Below, piece after piece: positions 15,254-24,220 of a stretch of DNA of 35,050 nucleotides. Numbering within the stretch: the first letter of the stretch is position 1; the number at the start of each line of letters is the position of its first letter. A program made the position numbers and the translations under genes. Source of the stretch: an uncultured Mycolicibacterium sp. (GTDB lineage: Bacteria; Actinomycetota; Actinomycetes; Mycobacteriales; Mycobacteriaceae); contig CAMFLL010000034.1 of the NCBI GenBank assembly GCA_945957405.1, positions 1-35,050 on the forward strand, written 5' to 3'. Under the pieces are notes generated by a model. The model worked only from the letters and a program-made list of their open reading frames with translations. It ran no database searches and was not told where the DNA came from.

Positions 15254-15319
15254 CGTTCTTTGAGTTTCGTCGGTGAGCGGCCCGGTTCCGACTTCCCGAC
15301 TCTCTGAAGGACACTCATC

Positions 15320-16600
15320 GTGCGTACCGCATCCACCACCGTCACCAACCGTTCGGCTCACGTCGCCGGCGCGGGAAAGCCGGTGTCGCAGCTGCATCCG
15401 CTGCGTTCACGCCACCACGTGGTGGCGCCCTCACTGAAACTCGCCGACGCCGCGGCCGCGGCCGTCTTTGCCGCCGCGCGCCTGCGCGGCCCGGTGGCCC
15501 GCGACACCATCGCCAGCGTCACCAAGCTCTCGATCGCCACGGTCAACCGCCAGGTCACCGTGTTGCTGGAGGCCGGTCTGCTGCGCGAGCGCGCAGACCT
15601 GGCGGTCTCCGGTGCCATCGGCAGGCCGCGGGTGCCCGTCGAGGTCAACCACGAGCCGTTCCTGACGCTCGGCATCCACATCGGCGCGCGCATGACCAGC
15701 ATCGTGGCCACCGATCTGTTCGGCCGCACGCTCGACGCGGTGGAGATGCCGACGCCGCGCGGCACACAGGCCGTCGCCCTGTCGGCGCTGTCCACCAGTG
15801 CCGCCCGGTATCTCAGCCGCTGGCACCGCCGCCAGGCGTTGTGGGCGGGCGTCACCATCGGCGGTGTGGTCGACAGCAGGCACGGGCTCGTCGACCACAG
15901 CCGACTGGGCTGGGTCCAGGCCCCCGTTGGCCCGGTCCTGGCAGAGACCCTGGGGCTGCCGGTGTCGGTGGCCGCGCACGTGGACGCCATGGCGGGCGCC
16001 GAATTACTACTGGGCTCGCGGCAACAGGCCGCGTCGGCAACCAGCCTGTACGTCTATGCCCGTGAAACCGTGGGGTACGCCCTGGTGATCGACGGCCGCG
16101 TACACAGCCCCACCACCGGACCCGGCACCATCGCCGCGCTGCCCGCTCAGTCGGAACTGCTCGGCGGTTCGGGGCAGCTGGAGTCGACGGTCAGCGACGC
16201 GGCGGTCCTGGCAGCGGCCCGCCGGCTGGGCATCGTGGCCGGCGACCATGCCACCACGGCCACGGTGGTGCAGGCCGCCCGGAACGGTAACGACGACGCT
16301 CGCCGTCTGCTCGCCGAGCGGGCGCGCGTGCTCGGCGAGTCGGTCGCGCTGCTGCGTGACCTGCTCAACCCCGACGATCTGGTGCTCGGTGGGCAGGGTT
16401 TCACCGAATACCCCGAGGGTCTCGACCATGTCGTCGCGGCGTTCACCGAGCGGTCGGTGCTGGGCCCCCGCGACATCCGCGTGACGTCGTTCGGCAACCG
16501 GGTGCAGGAGGCCGGCGCCGGCGTGGTGTCGCTGAGCGCGTTGTTCGCCGATCCGCTTGGCGCGATGCGCCGCGCGAGCCGGCCCCGCGCGTCCGCCTGA
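15320..16600 (+). CDS. ROK-family transcriptional regulator (Rv0485-like)
   Basis: A 426-residue NagC/XylR-type regulator. The N-terminal winged helix-turn-helix (residues about 40-95) includes RDTIASVTKLSIATVNRQV and a wing ending GRPRVPVEV. The rest is a ROK sugar-kinase-like fold with GVTIGGVVDSRHGLVDHSRLGW and LLNPDDLVLGGQ. The kinase ATP-phosphate motif (ExGGTK type) is not evident, so it is a regulator, not a glucokinase. The ligand is unknown. The GTG at 15320 follows GAAGGAC (15306-15312). Its 5' leader carries the poly-cysteine ORF, and mshA follows 45 bp later, so the two may share a transcript. I recall that M. tuberculosis Rv0485 affects pe13/ppe18 expression. Confidence 0.88.
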   Translation: MRTASTTVTNRSAHVAGAGKPVSQLHPLRSRHHVVAPSLKLADAAAAAVFAAARLRGPVARDTIASVTKLSIATVNRQVTVLLEAGLLRERADLAVSGAIGRPRVPVEVNHEPFLTLGIHIGARMTSIVATDLFGRTLDAVEMPTPRGTQAVALSALSTSAARYLSRWHRRQALWAGVTIGGVVDSRHGLVDHSRLGWVQAPVGPVLAETLGLPVSVAAHVDAMAGAELLLGSRQQAASATSLYVYARETVGYALVIDGRVHSPTTGPGTIAALPAQSELLGGSGQLESTVSDAAVLAAARRLGIVAGDHATTATVVQAARNGNDDARRLLAERARVLGESVALLRDLLNPDDLVLGGQGFTEYPEGLDHVVAAFTERSVLGPRDIRVTSFGNRVQEAGAGVVSLSALFADPLGAMRRASRPRASA

Positions 16601-16645
16601 CCGGGGCGTTCGAGGACCGTCTGGGCGGCGGTGTAAGGATGAGGT

Positions 16646-17938
16646 GTGCGCGTCGCCGTGTTGTCGGTCCATACCTCGCCGCTGGCCCAGCCGGGTACCG
16701 GTGACGCCGGGGGGATGAACGTCTACGTCCTGCAGACCGCGTTGCACATGGCGCGACGCGGAGTGCAGGTCGAGATCTTCACCCGCGCGACATCCTCGTC
16801 GGATCCGCAGCTGGTCAAGGTCGCGCCAGGGGTGTTGGTGCGCAATGTGATCGCCGGACCGTTCGAGGGGCTCGACAAGTACGACCTGCCGACGCAGTTG
16901 TGCGCCTTCACCGCCGGCGTGCTGCGCGCCGAGGCCAATCACGAACCGGGTTATTACGACATCGTGCACTCGCACTACTGGCTCTCGGGACAGGTCGGTT
17001 GGCTCGCGCGTGATCGCTGGGCCGTCCCGCTGGTGCACACCGCGCATACGCTGGCGGCGGTCAAGAATGCCGCCCTGGCCGATGGCGACGCACCGGAGCC
17101 TCCGCTGCGCGCTGTCGGCGAGCAGCAGGTGGTCGACGAGGCCGACCGGTTGATCGTCAATACCGAAGATGAAGCGCACCAACTGGTTTCGCTGCACCAT
17201 GCCGATCCGCGCCGCATCGACGTGGTGCACCCCGGGGTCGATGTGGAGACGTTCACACCGGGGGACAGGGCCGCCGCCCGCCGCGCGCTCGGCCTGCCCG
17301 ACGAGCCGATCGTCGCCTTCATCGGCCGCATCCAGCCGCTCAAGGCGCCCGATGTCCTGCTGCGCGCGGCCGCGAAGCTGCCCGGCGTGCGGGTGCTCGT
17401 GGCCGGCGGACCATCCGGCAGCGGGCTTGCAACACCCGACGGACTGGTTCGGCTCGCCGACGATCTGGGTATCGCTGACCGGGTGACGTTCCTGCCGCCG
17501 CAATCACGTGAGCAGCTGGTGCAGGTCTACCGGGCCGCCGACCTGGTGGCCGTGCCCAGCTATTCGGAATCCTTCGGGCTGGTGGCCATCGAGGCGCAGG
17601 CCTGCGGCACCCCCGTGGTCGCAGCCGCGGTCGGTGGACTGCCCGTGGCGGTCCGCGACGGGCAGACCGGTGCCTTGGTAGACGGTCACGACCCCGAGCG
17701 GTGGGCCGAGGTCATCGACGACCTGCTAGGACGGGGACCCGATGCGTTGACCGTCCTCGGCAGGCAGGCCGTCGCGCACGCCTCGACGTTCTCGTGGGAA
17801 CACACCACCGATGCCCTGCTCGGTGCTTACGGCCGCGCCATCGCCGACTACACCCGCACGCATCAGCGCGCCCCGGTGCGCGACGGCCTGGCGCGGCGCA
17901 GCCGGCGCTGGACCAGGCGGCGCGGAGTGCGCACATGA
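16646..17938 (+). CDS. mshA: D-inositol-3-phosphate glycosyltransferase (mycothiol synthesis)
   Basis: Transfers GlcNAc from UDP-GlcNAc to 1L-myo-inositol 1-phosphate, the first committed step of mycothiol, in the cytosol. The 430-residue GT4-family, GT-B fold protein has the N-terminal [18 protein letters not shown] loop, [16 protein letters not shown], the [18 protein letters not shown] strand starting the C-terminal domain, and the nucleotide-sugar motif [20 protein letters not shown] (Glu-rich EX7E). The GTG at 16646 is the only usable start because TGA lies just upstream in frame; a purine-rich AAGGATGAGG precedes it. Its stop overlaps the ATG of the YbjN gene (ATGA), indicating coupling. 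Confidence 0.97.
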   Translation: MRVAVLSVHTSPLAQPGTGDAGGMNVYVLQTALHMARRGVQVEIFTRATSSSDPQLVKVAPGVLVRNVIAGPFEGLDKYDLPTQLCAFTAGVLRAEANHEPGYYDIVHSHYWLSGQVGWLARDRWAVPLVHTAHTLAAVKNAALADGDAPEPPLRAVGEQQVVDEADRLIVNTEDEAHQLVSLHHADPRRIDVVHPGVDVETFTPGDRAAARRALGLPDEPIVAFIGRIQPLKAPDVLLRAAAKLPGVRVLVAGGPSGSGLATPDGLVRLADDLGIADRVTFLPPQSREQLVQVYRAADLVAVPSYSESFGLVAIEAQACGTPVVAAAVGGLPVAVRDGQTGALVDGHDPERWAEVIDDLLGRGPDALTVLGRQAVAHASTFSWEHTTDALLGAYGRAIADYTRTHQRAPVRDGLARRSRRWTRRRGVRT

Positions 17939-18432
17939 GCGTGCAGGCACTGATCGAGGGTGCGCTGCAGGAGCGCGAGCTGGTCTACAGCCGCCATGAA
18001 GGCGCCCGCGGTGGTCTGCCCGGTCTGGTGGTGGAGCTGCCGGGAGAGCGCAAACTCAAGACCAACACGATCCTGAGCATCGGTGAACATTCCGTCCGGG
18101 TCGAAGCTTTCGTCTGCCGCAAGCCCGACGAGAATTTCGAGGGTGTCTACCGGTATCTGCTGAAGCGCAACCGCCGGCTCTACGGCGTGGCCTACACGCT
18201 GGACAATGTCGGTGACATCTATCTGGTGGGCCGGATGGCGCTGGAATCGGTGACGGCCGACGAGATCGACCGCGTGCTGGGCCAGGTGCTCGAAGCTGTC
18301 GACTCCGACTTCAACACGTTGCTGGAACTGGGTTTTCGGTCGTCCATCCAGAAGGAGTGGGCGTGGCGCGTCTCCCGCGGCGAATCGCTGAAGAATCTGC
18401 AGGCCTTCGAGCATCTCATCGACGACGACTGA
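17935..18432 (+). CDS. YbjN-family protein (Rv0487-like)
   Basis: A 165-residue cytosolic protein of the YbjN family, which is related in fold to type III secretion chaperones and is implicated in stress responses in enterobacteria. Recognisable features are [16 protein letters not shown] near residue 30, [17 protein letters not shown] in the middle, and the conserved C-terminal helix. The ATG at 17935 overlaps the mshA stop (ATGA), giving the start. The conserved linkage to mshA suggests a role in thiol or oxidative physiology, which is inference only. Confidence 0.9.
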   Translation: MSVQALIEGALQERELVYSRHEGARGGLPGLVVELPGERKLKTNTILSIGEHSVRVEAFVCRKPDENFEGVYRYLLKRNRRLYGVAYTLDNVGDIYLVGRMALESVTADEIDRVLGQVLEAVDSDFNTLLELGFRSSIQKEWAWRVSRGESLKNLQAFEHLIDDD

Positions 18433-18493
18433 CATTCATCTGGCGGACGCGTACAGCGCGTACAGCCTGCGTGGATCATGAGAGACTGACCGC

Positions 18494-19240
18494 ATGGGTG
18501 ACTCCACACTGGTGCTGCTCCGTCACGGCGAGAGCGAATGGAATGCGCTGAACCTCTTCACCGGCTGGGTCGACGTCGACCTGAACGACAAGGGCCGGGC
18601 CGAAGCGGTGCGCGGCGGTCAACTGATGGCCGAACAAGGTCTGCTGCCGGATGTGCTCTACACGTCGCTGTTGCGGCGTGCGATCACCACCGCGCACCTG
18701 GCCCTCGACGCCGCCGACCGGCTGTGGATTCCGGTGCACCGCGACTGGCGGCTCAACGAGCGTCATTACGGCGCGTTGCAAGGACTGGACAAGGCCGAAA
18801 CCAAAGCCAAGTACGGCGAAGAACAGTTCATGGCGTGGCGCCGCAGCTACGACACGCCGCCGCCGCCCATCGAGAAGGGCAGCGAGTTCAGCCAGGACGC
18901 CGATCCGCGGTACGCCGATATCGACGGTGGGCCGCTCACCGAATGCCTCGCCGACGTGGTGGCCCGCTTCGTTCCCTACTTCACCGAGACCATCGTCCCC
19001 GACCTCAAGGCCGGCAAGACGGTGCTGATCGCCGCGCACGGCAACTCGCTGCGGGCCCTGGTGAAGTATCTGGACGGGATGAGCGACGACGAAGTGGTCA
19101 GCCTGAACATCCCGACCGGTATCCCCCTTCGCTACGACCTGGACGAGGACCTCAACCCCAAGGTCGCGGGCGGCACCTACCTGGATCCCGAGGCGGCCGC
19201 GGCGGGCGCGGCGGCCGTAGCCAGTCAGGGTGCGAAATAA
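18494..19240 (+). CDS. gpmA: 2,3-bisphosphoglycerate-dependent phosphoglycerate mutase
   Basis: Interconverts 3- and 2-phosphoglycerate in glycolysis and gluconeogenesis. The 248-residue histidine-phosphatase fold protein has the phosphohistidine motif [10 protein letters not shown] (H11), the typical [22 protein letters not shown] segment, and the second catalytic histidine in [17 protein letters not shown]. It is normal in length for the dimeric/tetrameric dPGM class. It sits between the YbjN gene (61 bp) and senX3, with its stop 30 bp before the PhoB-like boxes. In M. tuberculosis it is called gpm1. Confidence 0.97.
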   Translation: MGDSTLVLLRHGESEWNALNLFTGWVDVDLNDKGRAEAVRGGQLMAEQGLLPDVLYTSLLRRAITTAHLALDAADRLWIPVHRDWRLNERHYGALQGLDKAETKAKYGEEQFMAWRRSYDTPPPPIEKGSEFSQDADPRYADIDGGPLTECLADVVARFVPYFTETIVPDLKAGKTVLIAAHGNSLRALVKYLDGMSDDEVVSLNIPTGIPLRYDLDEDLNPKVAGGTYLDPEAAAAGAAAVASQGAK

Positions 19241-19269
19241 CGCGGCGTCCCCTGAGTTCGCAACACGCG

Positions 19270-19309
19270 GGCAAACACCGGTTGAACGCAGGTAAACAGC
19301 GTCGTAACA
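19270..19309 (+). promoter_or_regulatory. PhoB-like direct-repeat box array upstream of senX3, candidate RegX3 site
   Basis: Four related heptamers recur every 11 bp: GGCAAAC (19270), GTTGAAC (19281), GTAAACA (19292) and CGTAACA (19303). An 11-bp period with 4-bp spacers is the geometry of PhoB-family boxes, and RegX3 belongs to that family. RegX3 autoregulation of senX3-regX3 is known in mycobacteria. The array ends 80 bp before the senX3 start. The exact fit to the RegX3 consensus was not tested. Confidence 0.5.
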
Positions 19310-19389
19310 ACTGGTCGTGACACTGTGACATGTCTCGTTTTGGCCGCACGCTGCTGGGATGGCGTTCACTCTCTGCGTACGATTTTCGC

Positions 19390-20583
19390 GTGAGTGTGAT
19401 GTCGGCGTGGATTATCGCCGGGATCGTTGCGCTGCTGGCGCTGGCGGTGGGTATCGCCGTCGGCGTCTTGATGTCGCCACAACTTGCGGAACGGCGGCGA
19501 CGCAACGCGGCCGAACGGACGGGTGTGACCGTCTCGGAGATGCTGCAGCACGTCGTCGAGTCTTCGCCGCTGGGCATCGTCGTCGTGGACGCGTTCCGCG
19601 ACGTCGTCTTCATGAACGCACAAGCCCAGGAACTCGGGCTGGTGCGTGACCGACTGCTCGACGACCGGGCCTGGCTCGCCGCCCAGCGCACCCTCGCCAC
19701 CGGCGAGGACGGCGAAGTGGACCTCTCACCCCGTAAGCGCGCCACCGAGGGACGTTCGGGACTGTCTGTGCGCGGCCACGTCCGGTTGCTGACCGAGGAC
19801 GATCGCCGGTTTGCGGTGGTCTACGTCGATGACCAGTCCGAGCACGCCCGCATGGAGGCCACCCGCCGAGATTTCGTGGCCAACGTCAGCCACGAACTCA
19901 AGACACCGGTCGGTGCCATGGGAGTGCTCGCCGAAGCCATCCTGGAATCGGCCGACGATCCCGAGACCGTGCACCGGTTCGGACGCAAGGTGCTCGCGGA
20001 GTCGAACCGCCTGGCGAACATGGTCGGCGAACTGATCGAGCTGTCGCGGCTCCAGGGCGCCGAACGCCTGCCGGATCTCGCTGCCGTTGACGTGGATACC
20101 ATTGTTGCCGAAGCGATTTCGCGCTACAAGGTGGCTGCCGACAACGCCGATATCGACGTCACCACCGACGCGCCCAGCGGTTTCCAGGTGCTCGGTGACA
20201 CCACACTGCTGGTCACGGCGCTGGCCAACCTCATCTCGAATGCGATCGCCTATTCGCCGCACGGTTCGACGGTGTCGATCAGCCGTCGCCGGCGCGGTGA
20301 CAACATCGAGATCTCCGTCACCGACCGCGGCATCGGGATCGCGCGCGCCGATCAGGAGCGGGTGTTCGAGCGCTTCTTCCGCGTCGACAAGGCGCGGTCG
20401 CGCGCCACCGGCGGCACCGGACTGGGTCTGGCGATCGTCAAACATGTTGCGGCCAACCACAACGGGTCGATCCGGCTGTGGAGTCAACCCGGCACCGGGT
20501 CGACGTTCACATTGTCGATCCCCGCCGACCAGAACACCGATGCGGATAGTGATACAGACCTGGGACGGTTCGGAGATGAGTAG
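19390..20583 (+). CDS. senX3: Sensor histidine kinase of the phosphate-responsive two-component system
   Basis: Membrane histidine kinase that phosphorylates RegX3 when phosphate is scarce. The 397-residue protein has an N-terminal membrane segment (about 7-25, ending in VGVLM), a PAS-like domain ([27 protein letters not shown]), and the dimerisation/phosphoacceptor motif [13 protein letters not shown] with H168. The ATPase domain has the N-box [12 protein letters not shown]-boxes DRGIGIA and [12 protein letters not shown]. The GTG at 19390 is preferred over a longer frame: TACGAT (19378-19383) is 6 nt upstream, so the mRNA may begin at the GTG, and homologues start similarly. regX3 follows after 40 bp containing GAGGAGAGGAAA. 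Confidence 0.96.
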   Translation: MSVMSAWIIAGIVALLALAVGIAVGVLMSPQLAERRRRNAAERTGVTVSEMLQHVVESSPLGIVVVDAFRDVVFMNAQAQELGLVRDRLLDDRAWLAAQRTLATGEDGEVDLSPRKRATEGRSGLSVRGHVRLLTEDDRRFAVVYVDDQSEHARMEATRRDFVANVSHELKTPVGAMGVLAEAILESADDPETVHRFGRKVLAESNRLANMVGELIELSRLQGAERLPDLAAVDVDTIVAEAISRYKVAADNADIDVTTDAPSGFQVLGDTTLLVTALANLISNAIAYSPHGSTVSISRRRRGDNIEISVTDRGIGIARADQERVFERFFRVDKARSRATGGTGLGLAIVKHVAANHNGSIRLWSQPGTGSTFTLSIPADQNTDADSDTDLGRFGDE

Positions 20584-20623
20584 TCCGGCACGTCTTGACC
20601 GAGGAGAGGAAACCGTAAAGTCG

Positions 20624-21310
20624 ATGACCAGTGTGCTGATCGTTGAGGACGAGGAGTCGCTGGCCGATCCCCTGGCATTCTTGCTGCGCAAGGAGGGTTT
20701 CGAGGCCACTGTGGTGACCGATGGGCCGAGCGCGTTGGCCGAATTCGACCGGGCGGGCGCCGATATCGTGCTGCTCGACCTGATGCTGCCGGGGATGACC
20801 GGCACCGATGTGTGCAAGCAACTGCGGGCGCGCTCCAGCGTCCCGGTGATCATGGTGACCGCACGCGACAGCGAGATCGACAAGGTCGTCGGCCTCGAAT
20901 TGGGTGCCGACGATTACGTGACCAAGCCCTATTCGGCACGCGAGCTGATCGCCCGGATCCGGGCCGTGCTGCGTCGCGGTGGAGAGGTCGACGACGCCAC
21001 CCTCGGCGACGGTGTGCTGGAAGCCGGCCCCGTCCGGATGGACGTCGAACGCCACGTGGTCAGTGTGAACGGTGAGCCGATCACGTTGCCGCTCAAGGAG
21101 TTCGACCTGCTCGAGTATCTGATGCGCAACAGTGGCCGGGTGCTGACCCGCGGTCAGCTGATCGACCGGGTGTGGGGTGCCGACTATGTCGGCGACACCA
21201 AGACCCTCGACGTGCACGTGAAGCGGTTGCGATCCAAGATCGAATCCGACCCCGGTAGTCCCGTGCATCTGGTGACGGTGCGGGGGCTGGGCTACAAACT
21301 GGAGGGCTGA
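20624..21310 (+). CDS. regX3: Response regulator RegX3
   Basis: OmpR/PhoB-family response regulator controlling phosphate-starvation genes. The 228-residue protein has the receiver domain with the acidic pocket E8/D9, phosphoacceptor D52 (IVLLDLMLPG), conserved Thr in VTARD and Lys in VTKPY. A winged-helix effector domain follows (EFDLLEYLMRNSGRVLTRGQL, then TLDVHVKRLRSKIE). The ATG at 20624 is chosen because upstream codons of the open frame belong to the senX3 coding region and a GAGGAGAGG site precedes. Its TGA stop is the start of a tandem MIRU-like repeat. Confidence 0.97.
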   Translation: MTSVLIVEDEESLADPLAFLLRKEGFEATVVTDGPSALAEFDRAGADIVLLDLMLPGMTGTDVCKQLRARSSVPVIMVTARDSEIDKVVGLELGADDYVTKPYSARELIARIRAVLRRGGEVDDATLGDGVLEAGPVRMDVERHVVSVNGEPITLPLKEFDLLEYLMRNSGRVLTRGQLIDRVWGADYVGDTKTLDVHVKRLRSKIESDPGSPVHLVTVRGLGYKLEG

Positions 21311-21432
21311 CGACGATGCAGGGCGACGCAGGAGCCCTGAGGAGGAGTCGGCCAATCGGGTCTCGGGCTGACGACGATGCAGGGCGACGCAGGAGCCCTG
21401 AGGAGGAGTCGGCCGATTTCGCCGGGCTGACG
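21304..21432 (+). repeat. Two tandem MIRU-like repeats at the regX3 stop codon
   Basis: A 50-bp unit is repeated exactly at 21304-21353 and 21365-21414, spaced 61 bp. Each contains an inverted repeat CAGGGC/GCCCTG and a GAGGAGGAG box. Each begins GGGCTGACG; in the first copy this includes the regX3 TGA. A third GGGCTGACG closes the array at 21424-21432, so the element looks as if it inserted with duplication of that 9-mer. Sequence character (GACGATGCAGG, then CCTGAGGAGGAG) resembles mycobacterial MIRU elements, which in M. tuberculosis lie between senX3 and regX3. Confidence 0.8.
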
Positions 21433-21475
21433 TTTTCCGTCTGACCTGCCGTTGCGCTTGCTAGGGTGAGCCAGG

Positions 21476-21513
21476 TCACATCGCGTCCGGGGGAGTAGCG
21501 CGCGTCGATGTGA
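21476..21513. promoter_or_regulatory. Inverted repeat upstream of the reduced methyltransferase gene
   Basis: TCACATCG (21476-21483) and CGATGTGA (21506-21513) are perfect inverted repeats 22 nt apart. A plausible -10 TAGGGT (21462-21467) lies just upstream, so the repeat would sit at or after the transcript start. It could be an operator or a leader hairpin; no factor can be named. Confidence 0.45.
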
Positions 21514-21559
21514 TCGATGTCCGGACCGGGCAGTGGTGCAGGGGACGGGGGTCCAGCGG

Positions 21560-22312
21560 ATGAATGCCCGCCATGACCAGGTGGTCCATGCCGGTCAGCC
21601 CGGTGAGGGACGCCCGCGCGGCAGCTGCCGGGCCTGCGGGCATGCCGGCGTGGCGCGCGTGCTCGAGGTGTCCGGTCTGGCCATGGATCTGTGTCCCAAC
21701 TGTGCGCTGGCGCAGTTGGCGGACGGGGTGGGTGGCCGGTGTGAGCCGATCGACACGCCCCGCGAGTACGTAGTGGCCGCCGTGCGTACGGCCGACGCGG
21801 CCGATCTGCTGCAGGGCAACACCGTCCGTGAGTTCGGCGGGTCACACGGTGGCCGCTGGCTGCCCCTGCTGATCCAGCTCGGTCTGCGACCCGTCCACGA
21901 GCAGCCCGCCGACGTCGTGGTCGACAGCTTCGGCCTGGCTCACGAAGCGGACCAGCGTGGTGCGTTGCACCGGCTCGCAACCGCCACCGCGCCAGAGGGA
22001 ATCCTGCTGATCCAGTACCAGTGCGTAGCCGACGCGATACGTCGAGGCGACTGGAACATGTTGCATCCGAACCACTTTGCCTACTATTCCCTGACCGCGC
22101 TGATGCGATTGCTGGCCGGCGTCGGGATGTCGGTCATCGGGGCGTGGGACCTGGAGATGCACGGCGGCTCGGTGTTGATCGCCGCCATCCATGCCGGGCA
22201 GTGGCCGGTCGACGGCGGGGTCAGCCGCATGCTGGCCGATGAGCAGCAGCTCAAGATCACCGCCCCAGAGGCGTTTTCCGCGCTGCAGGTGCTGGCGGAC
22301 CGTCGTTACTGA
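21560..22312 (+). CDS. Reduced C-methyltransferase-like protein with zinc-binding N-terminus
   Basis: A 250-residue protein. Residues about 17-50 hold two CxxC pairs (SCRACG and LCPNCAL) as in the zinc-binding domain of deoxysugar C-methyltransferases of the TylC3/NovU type. The downstream part has [22 protein letters not shown], similar to their conserved H-H-F-x-Y-Y-S segment. The catalytic Rossmann domain appears drastically shortened: [12 protein letters not shown] stands where a DxGxGxG loop is expected, and the total length is well under the roughly 400 residues of complete enzymes. Catalysis is doubtful. The start may be ATG 21560 or GTG 21533. It ends 7 bp past the convergent gene's stop. 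Confidence 0.7.
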   Translation: MNARHDQVVHAGQPGEGRPRGSCRACGHAGVARVLEVSGLAMDLCPNCALAQLADGVGGRCEPIDTPREYVVAAVRTADAADLLQGNTVREFGGSHGGRWLPLLIQLGLRPVHEQPADVVVDSFGLAHEADQRGALHRLATATAPEGILLIQYQCVADAIRRGDWNMLHPNHFAYYSLTALMRLLAGVGMSVIGAWDLEMHGGSVLIAAIHAGQWPVDGGVSRMLADEQQLKITAPEAFSALQVLADRRY

Positions 22313-23085
22313 GCGGCGCGCGTCGCCGGATGCACCGCGATCAGGCCCAGTCCACTGCGCCGCCGGCACATCGCGGCCAGTTCCGCGTAGGCCTTCTCGC
22401 CGAGCAGTTCGGTGAGTTCGGGTTCATAGGATTCGAAAACCGGCCGCGTGCCGACATGCGCCGCGGGATCGCCGGTGCAGTACCAGTGCAGATCGGCGCC
22501 ACCGGAACCCCAGCCCCGGCGGTCGTACTCGGTGATGGTGGTACGGAGGATCTCTGAACCGTCAGGCCGGGTCACCCACTCCTGGCTGCGCCGGATCGGC
22601 AGCTGCCAGCAGACGTCGGGTTTCATGGTCCACGGCTCGACGCCGAGCTTGAGCGCCTTGCTGTGCAGCGCACAGCCGATACCGCCGGGGAACCCGGGCC
22701 GGTTCAAGAAGATGCACGCGCCCTTGTATCGGCGGGTTCGCAGGTTGGGTTTGTCGTCGTACTCGTCCATCTCGAGATAACCCTTGCGCCCCAAGCCTTT
22801 ATCCCGGAACTGCCAGTCCTCGTCGGTGAGCTTGCTGGCCGCGTCGTCGAGCCGGGCCCGGTCGTCGTCGTCGGAAAGGAACGCGCCGTGTGAGCAGCAG
22901 CCGTCGTCGGGCCGGTTCACGACTGTGCCCTGACAGGCGGGCGTGCCGAACACACACGTCCACCGCGACAGCAGCCAGGTCAGGTCTGCCGCGATGAGAT
23001 GTTCGTCATTGTCGGGGTCGTAGAACTCCACCCATTCGCGTGGGAAGTCCAATTCGACCTCGCCGGGATACGGGGAGGCTGCCAC
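22306..23085 (-). CDS. Conserved hypothetical protein (Rv0495c-like)
   Basis: A 259-residue protein with many cysteines: [58 protein letters not shown] and AAMCRR. The clustered Cys/His residues suggest metal or iron-sulphur binding; a relation to the DUF3109-type ferredoxin-like cysteine proteins is possible. No function is known to me. The GTG at 23085 lies 7 nt after TACCGT (23098-23093 on the reverse strand), a leaderless arrangement, and is favoured over the frame from 23163, which adds 26 residues of poor character. It is divergent from ppx. Confidence 0.78.
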   Translation of the reverse strand: MAASPYPGEVELDFPREWVEFYDPDNDEHLIAADLTWLLSRWTCVFGTPACQGTVVNRPDDGCCSHGAFLSDDDDRARLDDAASKLTDEDWQFRDKGLGRKGYLEMDEYDDKPNLRTRRYKGACIFLNRPGFPGGIGCALHSKALKLGVEPWTMKPDVCWQLPIRRSQEWVTRPDGSEILRTTITEYDRRGWGSGGADLHWYCTGDPAAHVGTRPVFESYEPELTELLGEKAYAELAAMCRRRSGLGLIAVHPATRAAQ

Positions 23086-23185
23086 GTTTTCAACGGTAGA
23101 CGAATGTCTGGCCGTCCGTAGCGCATGCGCGCCGCGCTGGCCCGTTGTGTTTCTCCGCCGCACCGCCGACCGCTAGGTTGGGTGC

Positions 23186-24220
23186 GTGCGATTGGGCGTG
23201 CTGGACGTGGGTAGCAATACCGTGCACCTGTTGGTGGTCGATGCGCGCCGAGGCGGCCACCCGACTCCGATGAGCTCGACCAAGGCCGCGCTGCGGCTGG
23301 CCGAGTCGATCGACGGCTCGGGCAAACTGACCCGCAAGGGCGCCGACAAACTGATCTCCACCATCGACGAGTTCGCCAAGATCGCGGCCAGCTCCGGCTG
23401 CGCCGAGTTGATGGCGTTTGCCACCTCAGCGGTGCGGGACGCCACCAACTCCGAGGACGTGCTCGCGCGGGTGGCCGCCGAGACCGGTGTCGCGCTGCAG
23501 GTGCTGTCCGGGCGTGACGAGTCCAGGTTGACCTTCCTGGCGGTCCGGCGGTGGTACGGCTGGAGCGCGGGCCGCATCATCAACATCGACATCGGTGGTG
23601 GATCGCTGGAGCTGTCCAACGGCGTCGATGAGGAACCCGAGGTGGCACTGTCGTTGCCGTTGGGTGCGGGCCGGTTGACCCGGGAATGGCTACCCGACGA
23701 CCCGCCGGGCCGACGCAGGGTGGCGATGCTGCGCGACTGGCTGGACACCGAGCTCGCCGAAGCCAGGGGCGCCGTCCTCGAGGCGGGCAGCCCCGACCTC
23801 GCGGTCGCGACGTCGAAGACCTTCCGCTCGCTCGCGCGCCTCACGGGTGCCGCGCCGTCGGGCTCCGGACCGCGGGTGAAGCGGACGTTGACAGCTAACG
23901 GTCTCAGACAACTCATAGCCTTCATCTCTAGGATGACCGCGGCTGACCGTGCTGAACTGGAAGGAGTTAGCACCGAGCGCGCCCCCCAGATCGTGGCGGG
24001 TGCGCTGGTGGCTGAGGCGAGCATGCGAGCGCTGTCGATCGAAACAGTGGACATCTGTCCGTGGGCCCTGCGGGAAGGCTTGATCCTGCGCAAACTCGAC
24101 AGCGAAGCCGACGGAACCGCCTTGGTGGAGACCCCGGTGGGGGATCCTGGGAAGAACGGCGTCGGCAGCCGGCGCGGGACGGATCGGCAGAGCGACCGGT
24201 CGAGAGGCAACAGACGATGA
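23186..24220 (+). CDS. ppx: Ppx/GppA-family exopolyphosphatase/guanosine pentaphosphatase
   Basis: Predicted to hydrolyse inorganic polyphosphate and/or pppGpp in the cytosol. The 344-residue actin-like ATPase-fold protein has phosphate loop 1 LDVGSNTVHLLVVDA, a linking FATSAVRDATNSEDVL motif, and phosphate loop 2 NIDIGGGSLELSNG. It lacks the C-terminal HD-type domain of long E. coli Ppx, like short mycobacterial members (Rv0496). The GTG at 23186 is 6 nt after TAGGTT (23174-23179), probably leaderless. The stop overlaps the next gene's ATG (ATGA, 24217-24220), so the pair is translationally coupled. Confidence 0.94.
   Translation: MRLGVLDVGSNTVHLLVVDARRGGHPTPMSSTKAALRLAESIDGSGKLTRKGADKLISTIDEFAKIAASSGCAELMAFATSAVRDATNSEDVLARVAAETGVALQVLSGRDESRLTFLAVRRWYGWSAGRIINIDIGGGSLELSNGVDEEPEVALSLPLGAGRLTREWLPDDPPGRRRVAMLRDWLDTELAEARGAVLEAGSPDLAVATSKTFRSLARLTGAAPSGSGPRVKRTLTANGLRQLIAFISRMTAADRAELEGVSTERAPQIVAGALVAEASMRALSIETVDICPWALREGLILRKLDSEADGTALVETPVGDPGKNGVGSRRGTDRQSDRSRGNRR

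Noticed and set aside
15320..16600. ROK protein read as a glucokinase
   Set aside because: An N-terminal winged helix-turn-helix is present and the kinase phosphate motif is missing, so regulator is the better call.
16007..17503. 498-codon reverse-strand frame
   Set aside because: It is antisense to the ROK regulator and mshA, both clear families. It has no start signal or domain.
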